Shown here: piece after piece, positions 22,361 through 34,004 of the stretch
Layout: every line of letters starts with the position of its first letter
Position numbering within the stretch: the first letter of the stretch is position 1
DNA from: Populus alba
Lineage: Eukaryota > Streptophyta > Magnoliopsida > Malpighiales > Salicaceae
Direction of reading: 5' to 3'
DNA: 64,000 bases
Assembly (NCBI RefSeq): GCF_005239225.2
Contig: NC_133300.1
Coordinates: 7,221,875 to 7,285,874, forward strand
Made by a program: the position numbers and the translations under genes
Notes under the pieces: generated by a model
The model's input: only the letters and a program-made list of their open reading frames with translations
Databases searched by the model: none
What the model was told of the DNA's origin: nothing

Positions 22361-25208
22361 GATGTTGAAACAATGATTGTCAATGTTGAAAAGCAAATGC
22401 ATTATGATTGATATGCATGTATACTTACCTGAGAAATATAGGCCCCCATTTCTTCATGGTGTCTTTGTTTTCTCTCAAAAGTTGTGGTGTTGGTAGTAAA
22501 CTTCGATGGCTTTTCCACTTTTGCTTACTCGGGTTACATATTGTGATATTGACCTCTGGGAAGAGTTTGATGTCATCATACATCTTTGTCCTTCACCGTT
22601 TATCTCAAGAGTTGCCAATTTTGCCCGATATTTTCTTTAGAAAAGGAATCATGGAGCCAGCCCTACCATGTGTATTTGATTGCCCCCCAGCTTGATCATG
22701 CCCCCCAAGTGTTCAACTTGGGTTTGGTTTGGGGTGAGGATATGTGAAAGTAAATTTGGGTTTTTTGTACAATGAAATGTTTTCATGCAAAATTTTTGGA
22801 ACTTCCAAGTTATTCCAATCACAAAAATTATTTTTGACATTGGTTCAAAATAAACTTGTTCTAAAAAATTCAAGTGATTCCTATGGACAGGTTTCTTGAA
22901 GTGATGAAAGATTTTTGCTTTTGGTTAAAAGATGAAGATGACATCTGGTTGGTCACAAAAGGTTTAAATGTCAATTTGAGGGTTATTGAGAACCGAATTG
23001 ATTCAAAGCATTTATTTTATTTGCATTGAATAATGATTTGACTCGCATGAGAAAGCATTGCATACCGATCCAGATTGCTTGCCTTTGATCGGAAAGGGCT
23101 TGATTAGGCACGTAATGTAGGCTTGGGCTTTTGGTTATGAAGAAAATGATATATGTAGGCTCAAAAGGTGTTTAAGGGACTTTAAGACTAAGGATCACAA
23201 GTGCTTATATCCCAAACTTCTTTTGTTCATACATTCCTGGACCTTATAATTGATTTGTAAAATGGTCCACGGTGCCCCCCAGTATTGGGCTTGGGCTCTC
23301 TCTTTGTTTTTGTTTTCTTCATTTGATTTTGAGCATCATTGCATTTGCTTTGTTTTTTTGCTCAAAATTTTTGGATCCTTTGGATTTTTCTTCATGCCCC
23401 CCTAGCTTTTGTATGGGCGCCTTTGATGATTGAGAATTTTCTTTTATGCCCCCCAGTATTTGTTTGGGCACTTTCATTGTTGAAGACTTTTTTCATGCCC
23501 CCAAGAGTTATTTGGGCCACTTTCAATCATTATGGATTTTTTTGCACTTGCCCCCTAGTGTAGGGTGTGATCCTAGCCAGGGTTATTTTTTCAAAGAAAA
23601 TGTATTAGGCTCAAAAGGGGACTGCAAATGATATATTTCAACTTTGTGAAAGGATTTATCAAAGATAACCTTTCTTCATCTCAAATGCATGCATTTAGGA
23701 TCGGTAAGCCTTGCTTTCATGCGAGTATGCAATGTGATTTCTCATTATTCATGCAAATAAAACCCAGCTTTTGGAGTCACTTCATGTTTTTTTTTTTTTT
23801 TTTGGTTTTTCTAGGTGTATGGTTACCTCTCTAAGGAATCACCTTGAATTTCCAGAACTCGTTTGTTTCGCGACAAACGTCAACATGATTTCTGTTTTTG
23901 CTACTAAACTTTGAATTCCCAAAAAATCCTCACATGCGATCATGCATAGTTTTGGAAGAAAAGGGAAATGCACCACAAGATTTTGGGCGTGATGGTTTCA
24001 TGCTTAAAGGTTGTGCTCAATGTGTTATTTGCATGAAACAACAAAAATGAAGGCATGTGATGAACACAGCAAAACACCTGATTTTATTAACAAGAAAGGC
24101 TTAGTGGACAAGGAAAGTCTTGTGGAATTTTTTAGCCAAATTACCAACAAAAACTAGAATAGGTTGAAACAAAAAATCAAGTTTTTTTTGGAGACATGAT
24201 CAAACTGAGGTAGTTATTTTGGCAGAGCAAGAACAGGCTTCATTCTGCAATGGTGATGCAATTTCCCTTCAAATTGTGTTGAGGCTCTTGATCATGTGGG
24301 CCCTCAATGTCTTCAGGTTGAGTCTTTGTTGGGGTTTGAACAAAAATGATAGGTCAATTGGAAGGACCTTCACCAGAGGCATTTCTCCATATATGCTCGA
24401 GTAAGCTAGAGGTGAGTCAAGCTTTTGTTCAGAGACTCCAACTCTTCTTGAAAATGGATGTTGCGGCGAGCACGCTTCTTTATCTCCAATGTTTTTTTCC
24501 ACTCAAAATTGGGTGTTGTAGATTCATAGGGGACCTATCTTTCTTTTCAAGTGCATGCATGACAAATGTATGAACATGAAGTCTATATGATGAACTCGCC
24601 CTTCGAGGGGTGACAACATGGTCGTAACTCTTGTATGATGAAACAAGAATCTTGATTCTTGCACAAACTCTACAATGAAAATTTTCTGAGCGATGGTCAT
24701 TGTGTCACCCATAAGTCTGGAGTTCAAGATGCTTCAAGAAGGGCTTGCTCGGATGGAAAACAATGTATACGGAGCATACATCCTAAAGGCTGGTTCTAAT
24801 CTTTTTAAGTGAGACAAAAGGTAGGTTTACTATTTGGTCTCTAAAAAAAGGGACTCTCGTTGTCCCAGTGATCGCCCTCGTGGAGGCAATATGGGGGCTT
24901 GTAGGCAATGAGATGGTACGTGTACCAACCATTACCAGTCTAAGCACTCAACGAAGAGTTGGGGTTTACACAAACTTAAACCTTGACTAAAAGTCGTAAG
25001 GTAAGCTGCTAGTCCCCCTCCTAACCTGAAGATTGTGTGTGCTTTTTAAAAAAAGTAACTATGTGATGCATGAGATAAATATGTACAGAAATTAAGACGC
25101 GCAACTAAATATGAACAAATATATAGAAAATGCATATTTAAAAATAAACACGCAAACCACAACAATAAAACACAATCATCAGACAAAAACAAAGCTTAGT
25201 CCACAAAG
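22361..25208. other. internal region of the Tat/Ogre-type element without coding domains
   Basis: Both strands lack recognisable gag-pol motifs. The longest minus-strand open stretches are under 80 codons. A short imperfect repeat lies at 23275-23575. Confidence 0.6.
23275..23575. repeat. imperfect repeat built on a TGCCCCCCAGT word
   Basis: The word GCCCCC(C)(A/T)AG(T/A) followed by TTTGTNTGGGC and CTTT recurs at about 23274, 23397, 23447, 23497 and 23551, spaced about 50-57 bp in the last four copies. The copies are diverged. Confidence 0.6.
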
Positions 25209-25226
25209 TCCCCAGTGGAGTCGCCA
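25209..25226 (-). other. primer-binding site, tRNA-Arg type
   Basis: On the minus strand TGGCGACTCCACTGGGGA follows the 5' LTR after three bases. It ends with the complement of a tRNA CCA end and is the primer site I associate with Ogre/Tat elements. Confidence 0.85.
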
Positions 25227-25229
25227 TTC

Positions 25230-26843
25230 TGTCGCACGTGTGCGGCGACGCGGCGATCGTCCACCCTCAAGGAAAAAACGGAAAATATTTATTCTTGGCA
25301 AATAGGGAGACAAGGAAATTCTTGTCTCTACAAGTGAAAATATGGACAGGGAGTCGCCACCTAGTATTCTGGTTACTAGGAACCTTAACTGGTCTTTAGA
25401 GATCGGGTACGGAGACTGGTTGCGTAAAGGGAAGGTATTAGCACCCCAACTACGCCTTACCTAAGGTAAGCTGCATTGTTTTAATGTCTGATAAAATCTA
25501 AGGTCGTGTTGTGGTTTTTTATTGTTCGGAATACGCATTACATGTAATGTCATACTCCAGGTTCTATTGTCTAAAAAAAAAAGAATTAAATATCCGGAAT
25601 ATGCATTATGTGTAAAGTCATACCCCGGATACTAAGAGCCAAACAAAAATTTTTGTTGTTTTTGAAATATTGGCCAATATTCTCTTGACTTTAATAAACT
25701 GGTTATTAAAGCCAAAATGCATGCTAAAACATTTTTTTTTTGTATGAAAAAAATACAATATGAATTTTTAGCGTTGAGACACTTGGCCGTATGCACAAAA
25801 ACATTTTTTTCTTTTTTTTCAATTTTTTTGTATTTTTGGAAGTTTTTTGACGAAAACCGGGTATTTTAATATCAGATTTTTGTATTTTTAACAACATAAA
25901 ATACCACCCAATATTAATCAAAATGACATAAAAACTACGCGGAAAAATTATAAAATGCTGAAACAAATATTTTTGATTTTTTTTTCTTTGAAATGGGCCG
26001 GGTCAGGCCCAAATACATGGGCTGGGCCGAACCTGGCCCAAATGCATGGGTTGGTCACTGTGCACATAGTAACCGGGGGTACTGTACACACAGTGACCAA
26101 AGAATTAATTAGCAAATGCACAGTAATGTGAATTAATTAGCCAGTTACTGTGCATATCACAGTAACTAGCTAATTAATTTTGCAGAACGTAAACGTTCTG
26201 CATGAACTGAAGCAAAAAAAACGACGGGAAAGGTAGGACGTTACCTGGAGCTGTGTTGATACTGGCAGCAGCTGATGCAGCAGGGGTGGCGGCGGCGGCG
26301 CTGGCGGTTCGCGGTGGCCGGCGGTTTTCCTTCTCTCTCTCTCCTCTGTTTTTTCCCGTTTTCTTCTCTGCTTCTTCCCTTCTTCTTCTCTGCCTTCTCT
26401 CCTCTCTTCTCACTCTATTCTCCCTTCTGTTACCTCTTCTGTTCCCTCTCTCTCCGTCCTCCTTCCTCTTCTCTTCCCCCCCTCCTTTCTTCTGTTGTTC
26501 CTCCTCTATTTATAGAGCCCGTGAGCATGTTTTTTTCATTGTGGAGCCAAGGAACGGGTCATACGGCGGCTGGTCGGGTGCGGCTGTCCAGGCGTGCCTC
26601 CCTCAGTTTCGGGGGTGCGGTAGGTGGTCGGCCAATGTCTTCGGTCGGTGGGCTAGAGGGACCGACGGTCGGTGGGCTTGAGGGACCGGCGTCATTAAAT
26701 ATGCATTCTTTTTCCTTCTTTGCTGCTGTGTGTTCGGCGGGGAAGAAAGGGGAACAGTGTCGTTCAAAACGGCACTGTTTTGAGCTTTTTTTTTTTTTTT
26801 TTTTTTATTATTTTTTATGGGGACCCAAAAATAGGTTACAACA
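25230..26843 (-). repeat. 5' LTR of the Tat/Ogre-type element
   Basis: It matches the 3' LTR almost base for base. It differs by a 24-bp tandem duplication in the GGTCGGTGGGCT region (about 26643-26690), a few homopolymer lengths and a few substitutions. The TATA box is at about 26517-26506 on the minus strand. Confidence 0.93.
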
Positions 26844-26848
26844 CATGT

Positions 26849-27590
26849 CATGCACTCGATCATCTCAGCATTTTCAAGGTAGCATAACATGCAGAAGTTA
26901 GGGCACATGTTAATTTTCAAGTATCCTAAACCGAGGGGTTTTATCATGGACTTCGCAGCATAGAAGTTCTCTTTCAGCCTATTCCTTTCAAGTAAAATGC
27001 TTATCACCCATTCAATAATTTTGTCATACTCGGCCTTACTCAACCTGTGATCTAACTTGATGGTGAACACCTGTGCTATGGCCGATAATTTACTGTGGTT
27101 TGTGCAGCCATCCCATAATGGTTCGTCAGAATCTTTCAACAAATCAAAATACCTAGCTGCATCTACATTAGATTCTTCTTATATAATTGGACATTGACTG
27201 ACATTACCTTGATTCATTCTGATTGCCTCCATAACCATATTTCTGTAAGGATTAGTGTTGTCACTTGCCGCTTCATGCACGTTGCTAGTACTAGAAGTTG
27301 ACCCAACCACTGTTTCTCCCATTCTCCTCTTACTCACAAATATTTTTCCATGTGCATACCAACACTGGTAATTCTCCATAAACCCTTTGTGTAGAAGATG
27401 CATCATTACAACATCTGGATGCATATACTTTTTATTTTGACACTTCTTACATGGACACCTAATACTGCCTCCAGTAAAATTTCTAGGAATAGATGTTGCG
27501 AAATTAATAAAACCCTGAACCCCGTTACAATAATCCATCCTCCGCAATCCTTGGGGTGAATCTCGATACTTCCATGAACGATTATCAATG
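26849..27590 (-). pseudogene. TNP2-like CACTA transposase, N-terminal part
   Basis: Minus-strand reading starts with MDYCNGVQGFINFATSIPRN, then the Cys-rich CPCKKCQNKKYMHPDV and CWYAHGKIF of the transposase-associated domain (27547-27179). It continues with LWDGCTNHSKLSAIAQVFTI and ENFYAAKSMIKPLGLGY to the insertion point at 26849. One in-frame TAA (near 27180) stands where a related copy at about 40285 has GAA. Upstream is a probable start about 40 bp further (27590). The protein resumes at 18649. Confidence 0.85.
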
Positions 27591-28683
27591 ACTTATATTG
27601 AACCTCTATAAAATTATGATGACATCATGTATTAATTAACTAACTTAGGTAAATAAACTTGCAAAAATATTACTTTACCTCGTGATTATCTAACAAACCA
27701 ATCACAACTTCTCATAAATATTAAATATTCATTATCATTTATCAACGTCCATACAAATTATTATATATAAATTTACAAAAATTACCACTCTGCAATACCA
27801 TTGATAAAACTTAAAACAAACCCATTAAGCAAGCTATTAATTATTTCAAAATAGCATATGTAATTTAGTAATTCCATAACGTTTTAACAATTTACAAACA
27901 AATACAATCTTACAAAATCTAAAACAAACCATAACAGGTATAAAATTATACATTCATATACTACAAGTTTGTTTCAGAAATAACAACAAAACATGTAAAT
28001 CTACTAACAAAATAAATATACTAAAAAAAAAAATTGACATTTAAATGTTAAAATTTAAAAAGATAGAATTACTTACAAAAATTGATAAAATCCGTCGATA
28101 AATCAGAACACGGATGTTGTGACCACAAAACTTCAAGAAATATAACTTGTTATGCTGAGATGAGGGAGATTTTTGTTTGGGGGGAGGGGGGTTGGTTGTT
28201 TGTAGATGGGGAGAGTTGGGATTAGAAAGAAGAAGGAGAAATAGGGGAGGAGAGGAGAGGGAGAGAGGGCATATATTAACTTTTTCCGACGGTTTCACTG
28301 ACGGAATAATTCGTCGGTGAGTATGTTTGCTATTCTGATGGAAAAATCAACACATCACTATACGGATTTTCCATTTCAAATCCCTCGGTGATACCGTTGA
28401 CATTTTAAACGGTGAACCGGTCACATCACTGTACGAAGCTACCATTTTGAATCCGTCGGTAAAAATCACTCGCAAAAACCTCCACATCAGCAAACCGCCT
28501 TTTTTTTGTAATTCTGAACTTTCTCTATGTAATTCAGTCGGTAACTACCAACGGAAAGTGTTCGTCGGTAGTTACCGACTGAATTACGGATGGAAAAAGT
28601 TCCGTCAGTAATTTTGACCTCAAATTACTGACAGAAATATTATGTTGGTATATACGTTGCTATTAAGCGAATTTCTGGTAATG
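27591..28683. repeat. CACTA leader, purine-rich stretch and subterminal repeats
   Basis: An AT-rich leader (27591-28130) precedes a G/A-rich stretch (28157-28268) and the subterminal region with many CCGACGG/TCCGTCGG words. Within it a 21-bp inverted repeat (28529-28549 and 28567-28587, arms ending GGTAACTACC / GGTAGTTACC) is exact with a 17-bp loop. The terminus is at 28683. Confidence 0.78.
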
Positions 28684-29763
28684 TATGTAAGCCCTCAATC
28701 AATAATAAGTTGTTTAGTCTCATTTATGGAAAGTGAAGGGTTTAGAAAATAGATCGAATCTTTGTAAATATGTGAGTTTTTGCGATGTTTGGCAGACGCG
28801 CCTTACAATAAATAGACTTTGATCAACATGAAAGAATTTACGAAAGAAGTTATGTGCCTAGAGTAAATTAAAATGTTTGGATAGAGTGAATCCAATTTTA
28901 GTAATTGATTACGACTCTTCAATCAGATCAAATTGGTTCACAAACATCACTACTTTCTTGATTTTGTTAGGTTACTTTTTTCTTGCTTTAGATAACAACG
29001 TAAGCCATCGATTTTGGCTCAAATTGTAAGTGATTTTGCTTTTGATATTATTATTTTGGAATTAAATTGGTGGATATAAAGAAATTTTCTCATGAATACA
29101 CTGGCATAGCTTGCTAAGATCCTTTCGACCATTACCAAAAACAAAAATAGCTTGCAAAGATCCAACTACATGATGACTTGATAAAGTTCGATGTATGAAA
29201 GACTTATCCCATGATAGCATGACTCTTAAGAAAAAAATATTCTCACTCAACTCTCTCTCTCTCTCTCTCTCTCTCTCCCCCTTCGGAAAGGCAAGTACAA
29301 TTGGCCTGGACAAGCACTAACAACATAGATTAAATTAGATTCTTTTACTTTTTAATATTCTCCAAAATGAGGGTGACATCAAGATTGATCTTGAAAAGGT
29401 GGTCGGTTCTGATTTCAGTCTTTTATGGCAGTTGGAGTCCATTAACGTTTACAGAGTTACTAAAAAATACATCCTCCAATCATCTTGTGAGTTAATTTTA
29501 CAATTCAGATAACTCTATACATTGAGCGCACCTGAATTACGAGTAGACTCAGAGTTTACTGAAAATCAAAAGAAGAGAGAAAAATTAAAATTCTTCTATC
29601 CCTCAAGAGCCGACATTCTAAAATTCTTGTGCATGTAACTTAACATGGCATTTAAATTATGCATTGCGCCTGCTATATATTCAGCTCTCAACAAAGTTTT
29701 TTGTTAAGCCTTTCTTTCTCGGCTGCGAAGGAATCCTTCATATATATTATATATACTGCTTCT
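28684..29763. other. 5' flank of metacaspase 2
   Basis: No other gene is visible. A (CT)13-14 microsatellite is at 29252-29277. CCGACATTCTAAAATTCTTG at about 29613-29632 matches the region 5' of metacaspase 1. CTATATATTC at about 29672-29681 may be the TATA box or lie in the leader. An ATG at 29659 is in frame with the gene but in sequence that aligns to the untranslated leader of copy 1. Confidence 0.5.
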
Positions 29764-31512
29764 ATGGATAACAATAGATACCAGATTATGATGGAAGCTA
29801 GAGGTGTTGTGTGCTGCAAATGTAGGCAACGATTATCATTATTGACACTAAATTCCACTGGAGTAAAGTGCCCAATTTGCAATATGATGAATCCAGTTCC
29901 AACCTGTGAACGATCACGTAGCAAAGATGGAAAGGCAAAGAAAAACATATCAGATCCTGATCTCTTGAGTAGTAGCAAAAAGACAGAGTCGTTGAAGAAG
30001 ATGCCCTTCCCTTTGGAAATTTCGCGGTCATCATCGGGGACAAGGGCAGCAAGGAAGCGAGCACTGCTAATCGGAGTGACTTACAAAAGGAAGCACATGC
30101 TTAAGGGGACTATCAATGATGTGAAGAGCATGGGAGGATTTTTGATCAACAGTTTTGGTTTCAAGGAGGAGAACATTCGGGTTCTTACAGGTATTTTTAT
30201 GTAGATTAATATGGCTGTATGTAAGGCATGCTTGTTGTTTCCATGTTCTTAAGATCATTGTTCATTCTCTTGATTTCTGAGCTATTCTTTTTCTCCTTTT
30301 TCTCTGCTGACAACATTCCTTCCTGTGAATATTATAGACTTCATGTTATAAAATTCATATTATAAAATTTCCAATTGTTATCCGAATATATTCCTTCTAT
30401 AATTGTACTTTCTTTATAGGAATGAGAGAAAGGAAAGAACTAATTCTTTTGTTTTGATATTAACTAGACTGCGGCCCTTTATAATTTAGAAATTTAAATT
30501 CTAGGCCTGTTTGAACGTGACAAAATAGCTATTATTTTGCAATGTGAACTGCAGAACAGGATACAACAAAGAAAAAGATACTGAAATCCATGGAATGGCT
30601 CGTGGAGGACTGCCAGGCAGGTGACTCCCTCGTGTTCTACTTCTCCGGTCATGGCTTACGTCAACCAGATTTTGAACGCGATGAGCGAGATGGGTTTGAT
30701 GAAACTATTTGCCCGGTTGATTTCATGAAAGAAGGTATGATACGAGACAATGAAATTAATTCCCTCATAGTCTGGCCGCTGAAAAAGGATGTTACTCTTC
30801 ATGCAATTGTCGATGCTTGTCACAGTGGAACTATCCTTGATCTTGAACATGTCTACAATACGGAACAGTAAGTTTCAACCATTGTGCCACATGACACAGT
30901 TTTACTTTCTAGGACTTCTTGTCGTTTACTGAATATTAAAAATTCTTACTTGCAACAGAAACAAATGGGAAGATAACAGCCCTCCATCTGGTAATGCAAG
31001 GAAACACACGGATGGTGGATTGGCAATTTCAGTCAGTGCTTGTCTGGATCATGAAAATGCTGCCGATACCTCTGTAAGATTCGCAGTTGATTAATGTGAT
31101 TATTTATCTGGCTCTAGAGTAAATATTTGAATTAGCTCACTTCTCTGTATACATAAATTTTCAGGCATTCACAAAGACAATGAATGGTGCTCTGACCTAC
31201 CTTTTAATATACATTCTGAAGAAACATCCTGGATTAACATATGGTGACCTACTTGACTTGATGCATGAAGAGTTGCGCAAATTTAACGAAAGTGGATGCC
31301 TTCCTGCAAAATTCTTGAGAAAAATATTCAAGGACCTGTTATCGCAGGTCAGCCTCTAATATGGAGTTAATATTTGTGTGCATAGAATTTGATGGAAAAC
31401 TAGTTCATATTTTCATGTATTACTTTCTCATGGTTATGCCTGATGTGTGCAGAGTCCTCAAATTTCATCTTCCCAACCATTCGATGTTTACAAGAGACAT
31501 TTTATCTTGTAA
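29764..31512 (+). CDS. Type I metacaspase 2 (LSD1 zinc finger + caspase-like domain), five exons
   Basis: Exons 29764-30190, 30555-30867, 30959-31073, 31165-31347 and 31453-31512 join in frame to 365 aa with GT/AG introns. The zinc finger is C17/C20/C36/C39; catalytic His175 is in YFSGHG and Cys231 in VDACHSG; the acidic motif is intact (DGFDET). The end FDVYKRHFIL matches copy 1. Compared with copies 1 and 3, exon 2 lacks six residues (EPELIP in copy 1) directly after the exon 1/2 joint, an in-frame 18-bp loss in the stretch before TKK. Thr116 stands in place of the usual Cys of LKGCIND. The ATG at 29764 was chosen because copy 1 is not open further upstream; starting at 29659 would add 35 residues. 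Its role is expected to be that of a Ca2+-dependent Arg/Lys-specific cysteine protease, as for copy 1. Confidence 0.92.
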
Positions 31513-33654
31513 TGATAAATTACTTTAAAAATTGAGTAATTGGATCGTGAGAGCAAGAAAAGAAGAAAAGTTTTCGGCACCTGCGAGTCTCCAATAACAA
31601 CTTCAATGCCAAATCGAAGCTCATACGAAAACCATTTTGGACGTCCAGTTTAATTCTCTCAAAATAAGCAAGCGGATATAAATGTCTTCAACCTTCTTGA
31701 TCGAGCTGAGAGGAGAAATTTCTGTTCATCAAACTTTCGGCGAGCAGCGAATATCTTTCCTGATTTGTTTGTTGTGACAAGAGAATAAGAGATGAGTCCC
31801 CAACATCCCAAAGTGAACCTTTTGTTCTACATCAACTTGTATTTGTCTTTCCTGCAATGTTCTGGTAGAGTTTGAAAATGTTTTCCTTAATTTCTTACTT
31901 AAACACTAATAATTCCATGTCAAATGCTATTTAAGCAAATTAGTTTTCGTCTTATGTGTTTCTAATGTTTATCGATCTTTATATACCCACTATATATATA
32001 TATATATATATATAGGTGGGTATATGATCGCCATTCTAATTTAAGTTCAATTGTATTTCTATAATTGTTTTTGTCTAAAATGATAAGGTGAACATTAATA
32101 CCTATAAATTGGAGACAAAGCTATTCATTTCTAAAGTAAATGTAGTAAATAAATGTAATAAAATAAAACGGCAATCGATAATTAATTTATTAACCATATT
32201 ATAAAATGGGTTAATAGTTTTTTTTTAAAGTATGTAGAGCATGAAAAATTAAGGAATAGGCCAATAAGTCATTAAATATATACAACATATTTAGAACCTT
32301 CTCAATTAAATTTAATTATGTGGTTTTAATAAAATATTATTTTAGAATCATATTGAGTGTTAAAAATTCAATTTCAAATAAAATTTAATCTTTAAAAATA
32401 GGTTTTCCATTATATTGCCTTCCTTTTAATATCTTTTCCCTTCGCTCCCTCCATTGACTCCCTCGCAAGTTTCTCCACTTCATATCTTTCACCCTTGTTT
32501 TCTATCTCCATTCCGAAACCCCACTTAGCGCAAGCAAACCAACAGTGGATCCACTGTTCACCGAAAAATTACCAACATAGCACTAGGACACCGCCACAGA
32601 TACTGTCCAATGTTGAATTCTACCCCATGTGACTTGGAAAGCCTCTTATGGAAGGATGCTTCAAGACTTGGTCTTGTGAACGCCAGCTTACTAGCAAGCC
32701 TCTATCCTTTTTTCAGACAAAAATTCAGGTGGCAACATAGGGGCTTCCCCTACAACATAGCGGCTATTATAGTGATGCAACCAAAATTTACATACACCAC
32801 AGAGTTTGGTTCTTTTGAATCATAGTCAATTGTATGATATAACCTATATTTGTACTACAAAAAAAACTTAATTTGTTGTTAATATAAATTAACATCATGA
32901 ATTTCTGACAATATTTAAAAGTATGATGTTACTAGAATAAGATAATTAATATGATCATGTTAAAAATTTATAATGAACTATTAAATAAAAATTTATAATA
33001 ATCAATTAAAGATAAATCATCCGATTGAAACCTCTTTTGTTTATGGTTTCCAGTTGATTAATAAAAAGAGTTTATACTATACTTATTTTTAATACTATTA
33101 GTGGATCATCTAACCTTGACAATTACTTTTATCTTTGATTAATCCTCACATTAATCTTACATCTCAAAGTCCTCTTATTATTATTATTATTATTATTATT
33201 TGTAATTTATATAGTTAACCTCCCTTTGGCTTTCTTGATAAGGGGCTATTAGGATATTGAGAGAAAAAAATCTAACACTTAGTTTATGGTTGATTTGACA
33301 AAATAAAATTTAATTTTAATCTTTCAAAGAAATTAAAACTTTAGAGATTGAATTTCAAACTAAAATTAACAAATGTTCTACCTCTTTTTTCAAAATTAAC
33401 AACTAAATTGAATGAAGGAGGGAAAGTTTTATGGCGATCTCTTTATATAAAAACTCTTGATGATATGTAAAGAAGTCTTAAATAAAAAAAAATAAAAAAT
33501 AATTTCTCAAATATTTGTGTCTGACTTTATACAAAATAAAAGAATAAATACATGAGATGCATATGGTTGAAGACTAAACCAAATGATTAATTCTAAAATT
33601 AGTTTATTCATATTTTTTTATCTAAAGATTAGAGTTTATGGTTATCTCAATGTA
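31513..33654. other. intergenic, no gene recognised
   Basis: The region is AT-rich. It includes a (TA)n microsatellite at about 31990-32014 and a (TTA)n microsatellite at about 33174-33200. A 71-codon open stretch at 32610-32825 has no family resemblance. Confidence 0.4.
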
Positions 33655-34004
33655 ACTATGTTGAGAAAATGTTGGAAAGATTCAGCATGGATAATGTAAA
33701 ACTTATAAGTACACCTTTAATGAATCATTTCAAATTTTCTATTGCATAGTGCTTGAAGAGAGATGATAAAGTGAAAAATATGTTAGAAGTCCCTTATGTT
33801 AGTGCAATGGGGTGTTTAATGTATGCTATAGTTTATACAAAACTAGATCTGGCACATGCAGTTAGTGTGGTGAGCTCAAATCCAGGATGATAACATTGGG
33901 ATATAGTAAAGTGGATCTTCATATATTTTAGGGGTACTACAAAATATGGTATCATATTTAACAAACAATAGGGTAATCCTTTAGTTGTGGGATATGTAAA
34001 TGTA
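33655..34004 (+). pseudogene. Ty1/copia reverse transcriptase/RNase H fragment
   Basis: Translation gives ERFSMDNVKLISTPLMNHFK, then VPYVSAMGCLMYAIVYTKLD, AHAVSVVSSNPG and HWDIVKWIFIYFRGTTKYG. This is the end of reverse transcriptase and its connection to RNase H in copia polyproteins. TAG and TGA stops interrupt it. It is cut off on the right by the CACTA element near 34005; no LTR was found. Confidence 0.85.

Larger units (their letters stand above)
18655..26843 (-). mobile_element. Complete non-autonomous Tat/Ogre-type LTR retrotransposon
   Basis: The two LTRs are 1595 and 1614 bp and nearly identical by eye. CATGT at 18650-18654 and 26844-26848 is the target duplication, and the host CACTA transposase reads on across the two sides. 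The element lies on the minus strand: 5' LTR 25230-26843, primer site 25209-25226, 3' LTR 18655-20249, polypurine tract at about 20250-20265. The 4980-bp internal part has no gag, protease, reverse transcriptase or integrase that I can detect on either strand, so movement would need proteins from another element. The near-identity of the LTRs implies a recent insertion. Confidence 0.93.
11100..28683 (-). mobile_element. CACTA (En/Spm) transposon with TNP2 and TNPA genes, split by an LTR element
   Basis: This is the most complete CACTA copy. Read on the minus strand from its right end at 28683 it has subterminal repeats (28660-28270), a TNP2-like gene (27590-26849 and, beyond the nested LTR element, 18649-15631), an 80-bp motif array (15450-14641), a TNPA-like gene (about 14340-11400) with its own TATA box, and a left flank. 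The right terminus is a mutated copy of the family terminus (CATTACCAG instead of CACTACCAG). The left terminus was not found and 11100 is an estimate. Without the 8.2-kb insertion the element would be about 9.4 kb. Confidence 0.82.

Noticed and set aside
20668..22411. Array of regular repeats resembling a CRISPR array or a repetitive protein gene
   Set aside because: Units are contiguous and almost identical, without unique spacers, in a plant LTR element. The frame is open only because the unit is 90 bp, and there is no homology.
26603..27142. 179-codon minus-strand open frame
   Set aside because: It runs across the LTR/CACTA boundary at 26844. Its first part is real transposase and the rest is antisense LTR, so it is a chance fusion.
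29659..29763. In-frame upstream ATG adding 35 residues to metacaspase 2
   Set aside because: The matching stretch upstream of metacaspase 1 is not open from an ATG, and the added residues have no counterpart in the family.
32610..32825. 71-codon open frame between metacaspase 2 and the copia fragment
   Set aside because: No recognisable domain, no splice or promoter context, no better than chance.
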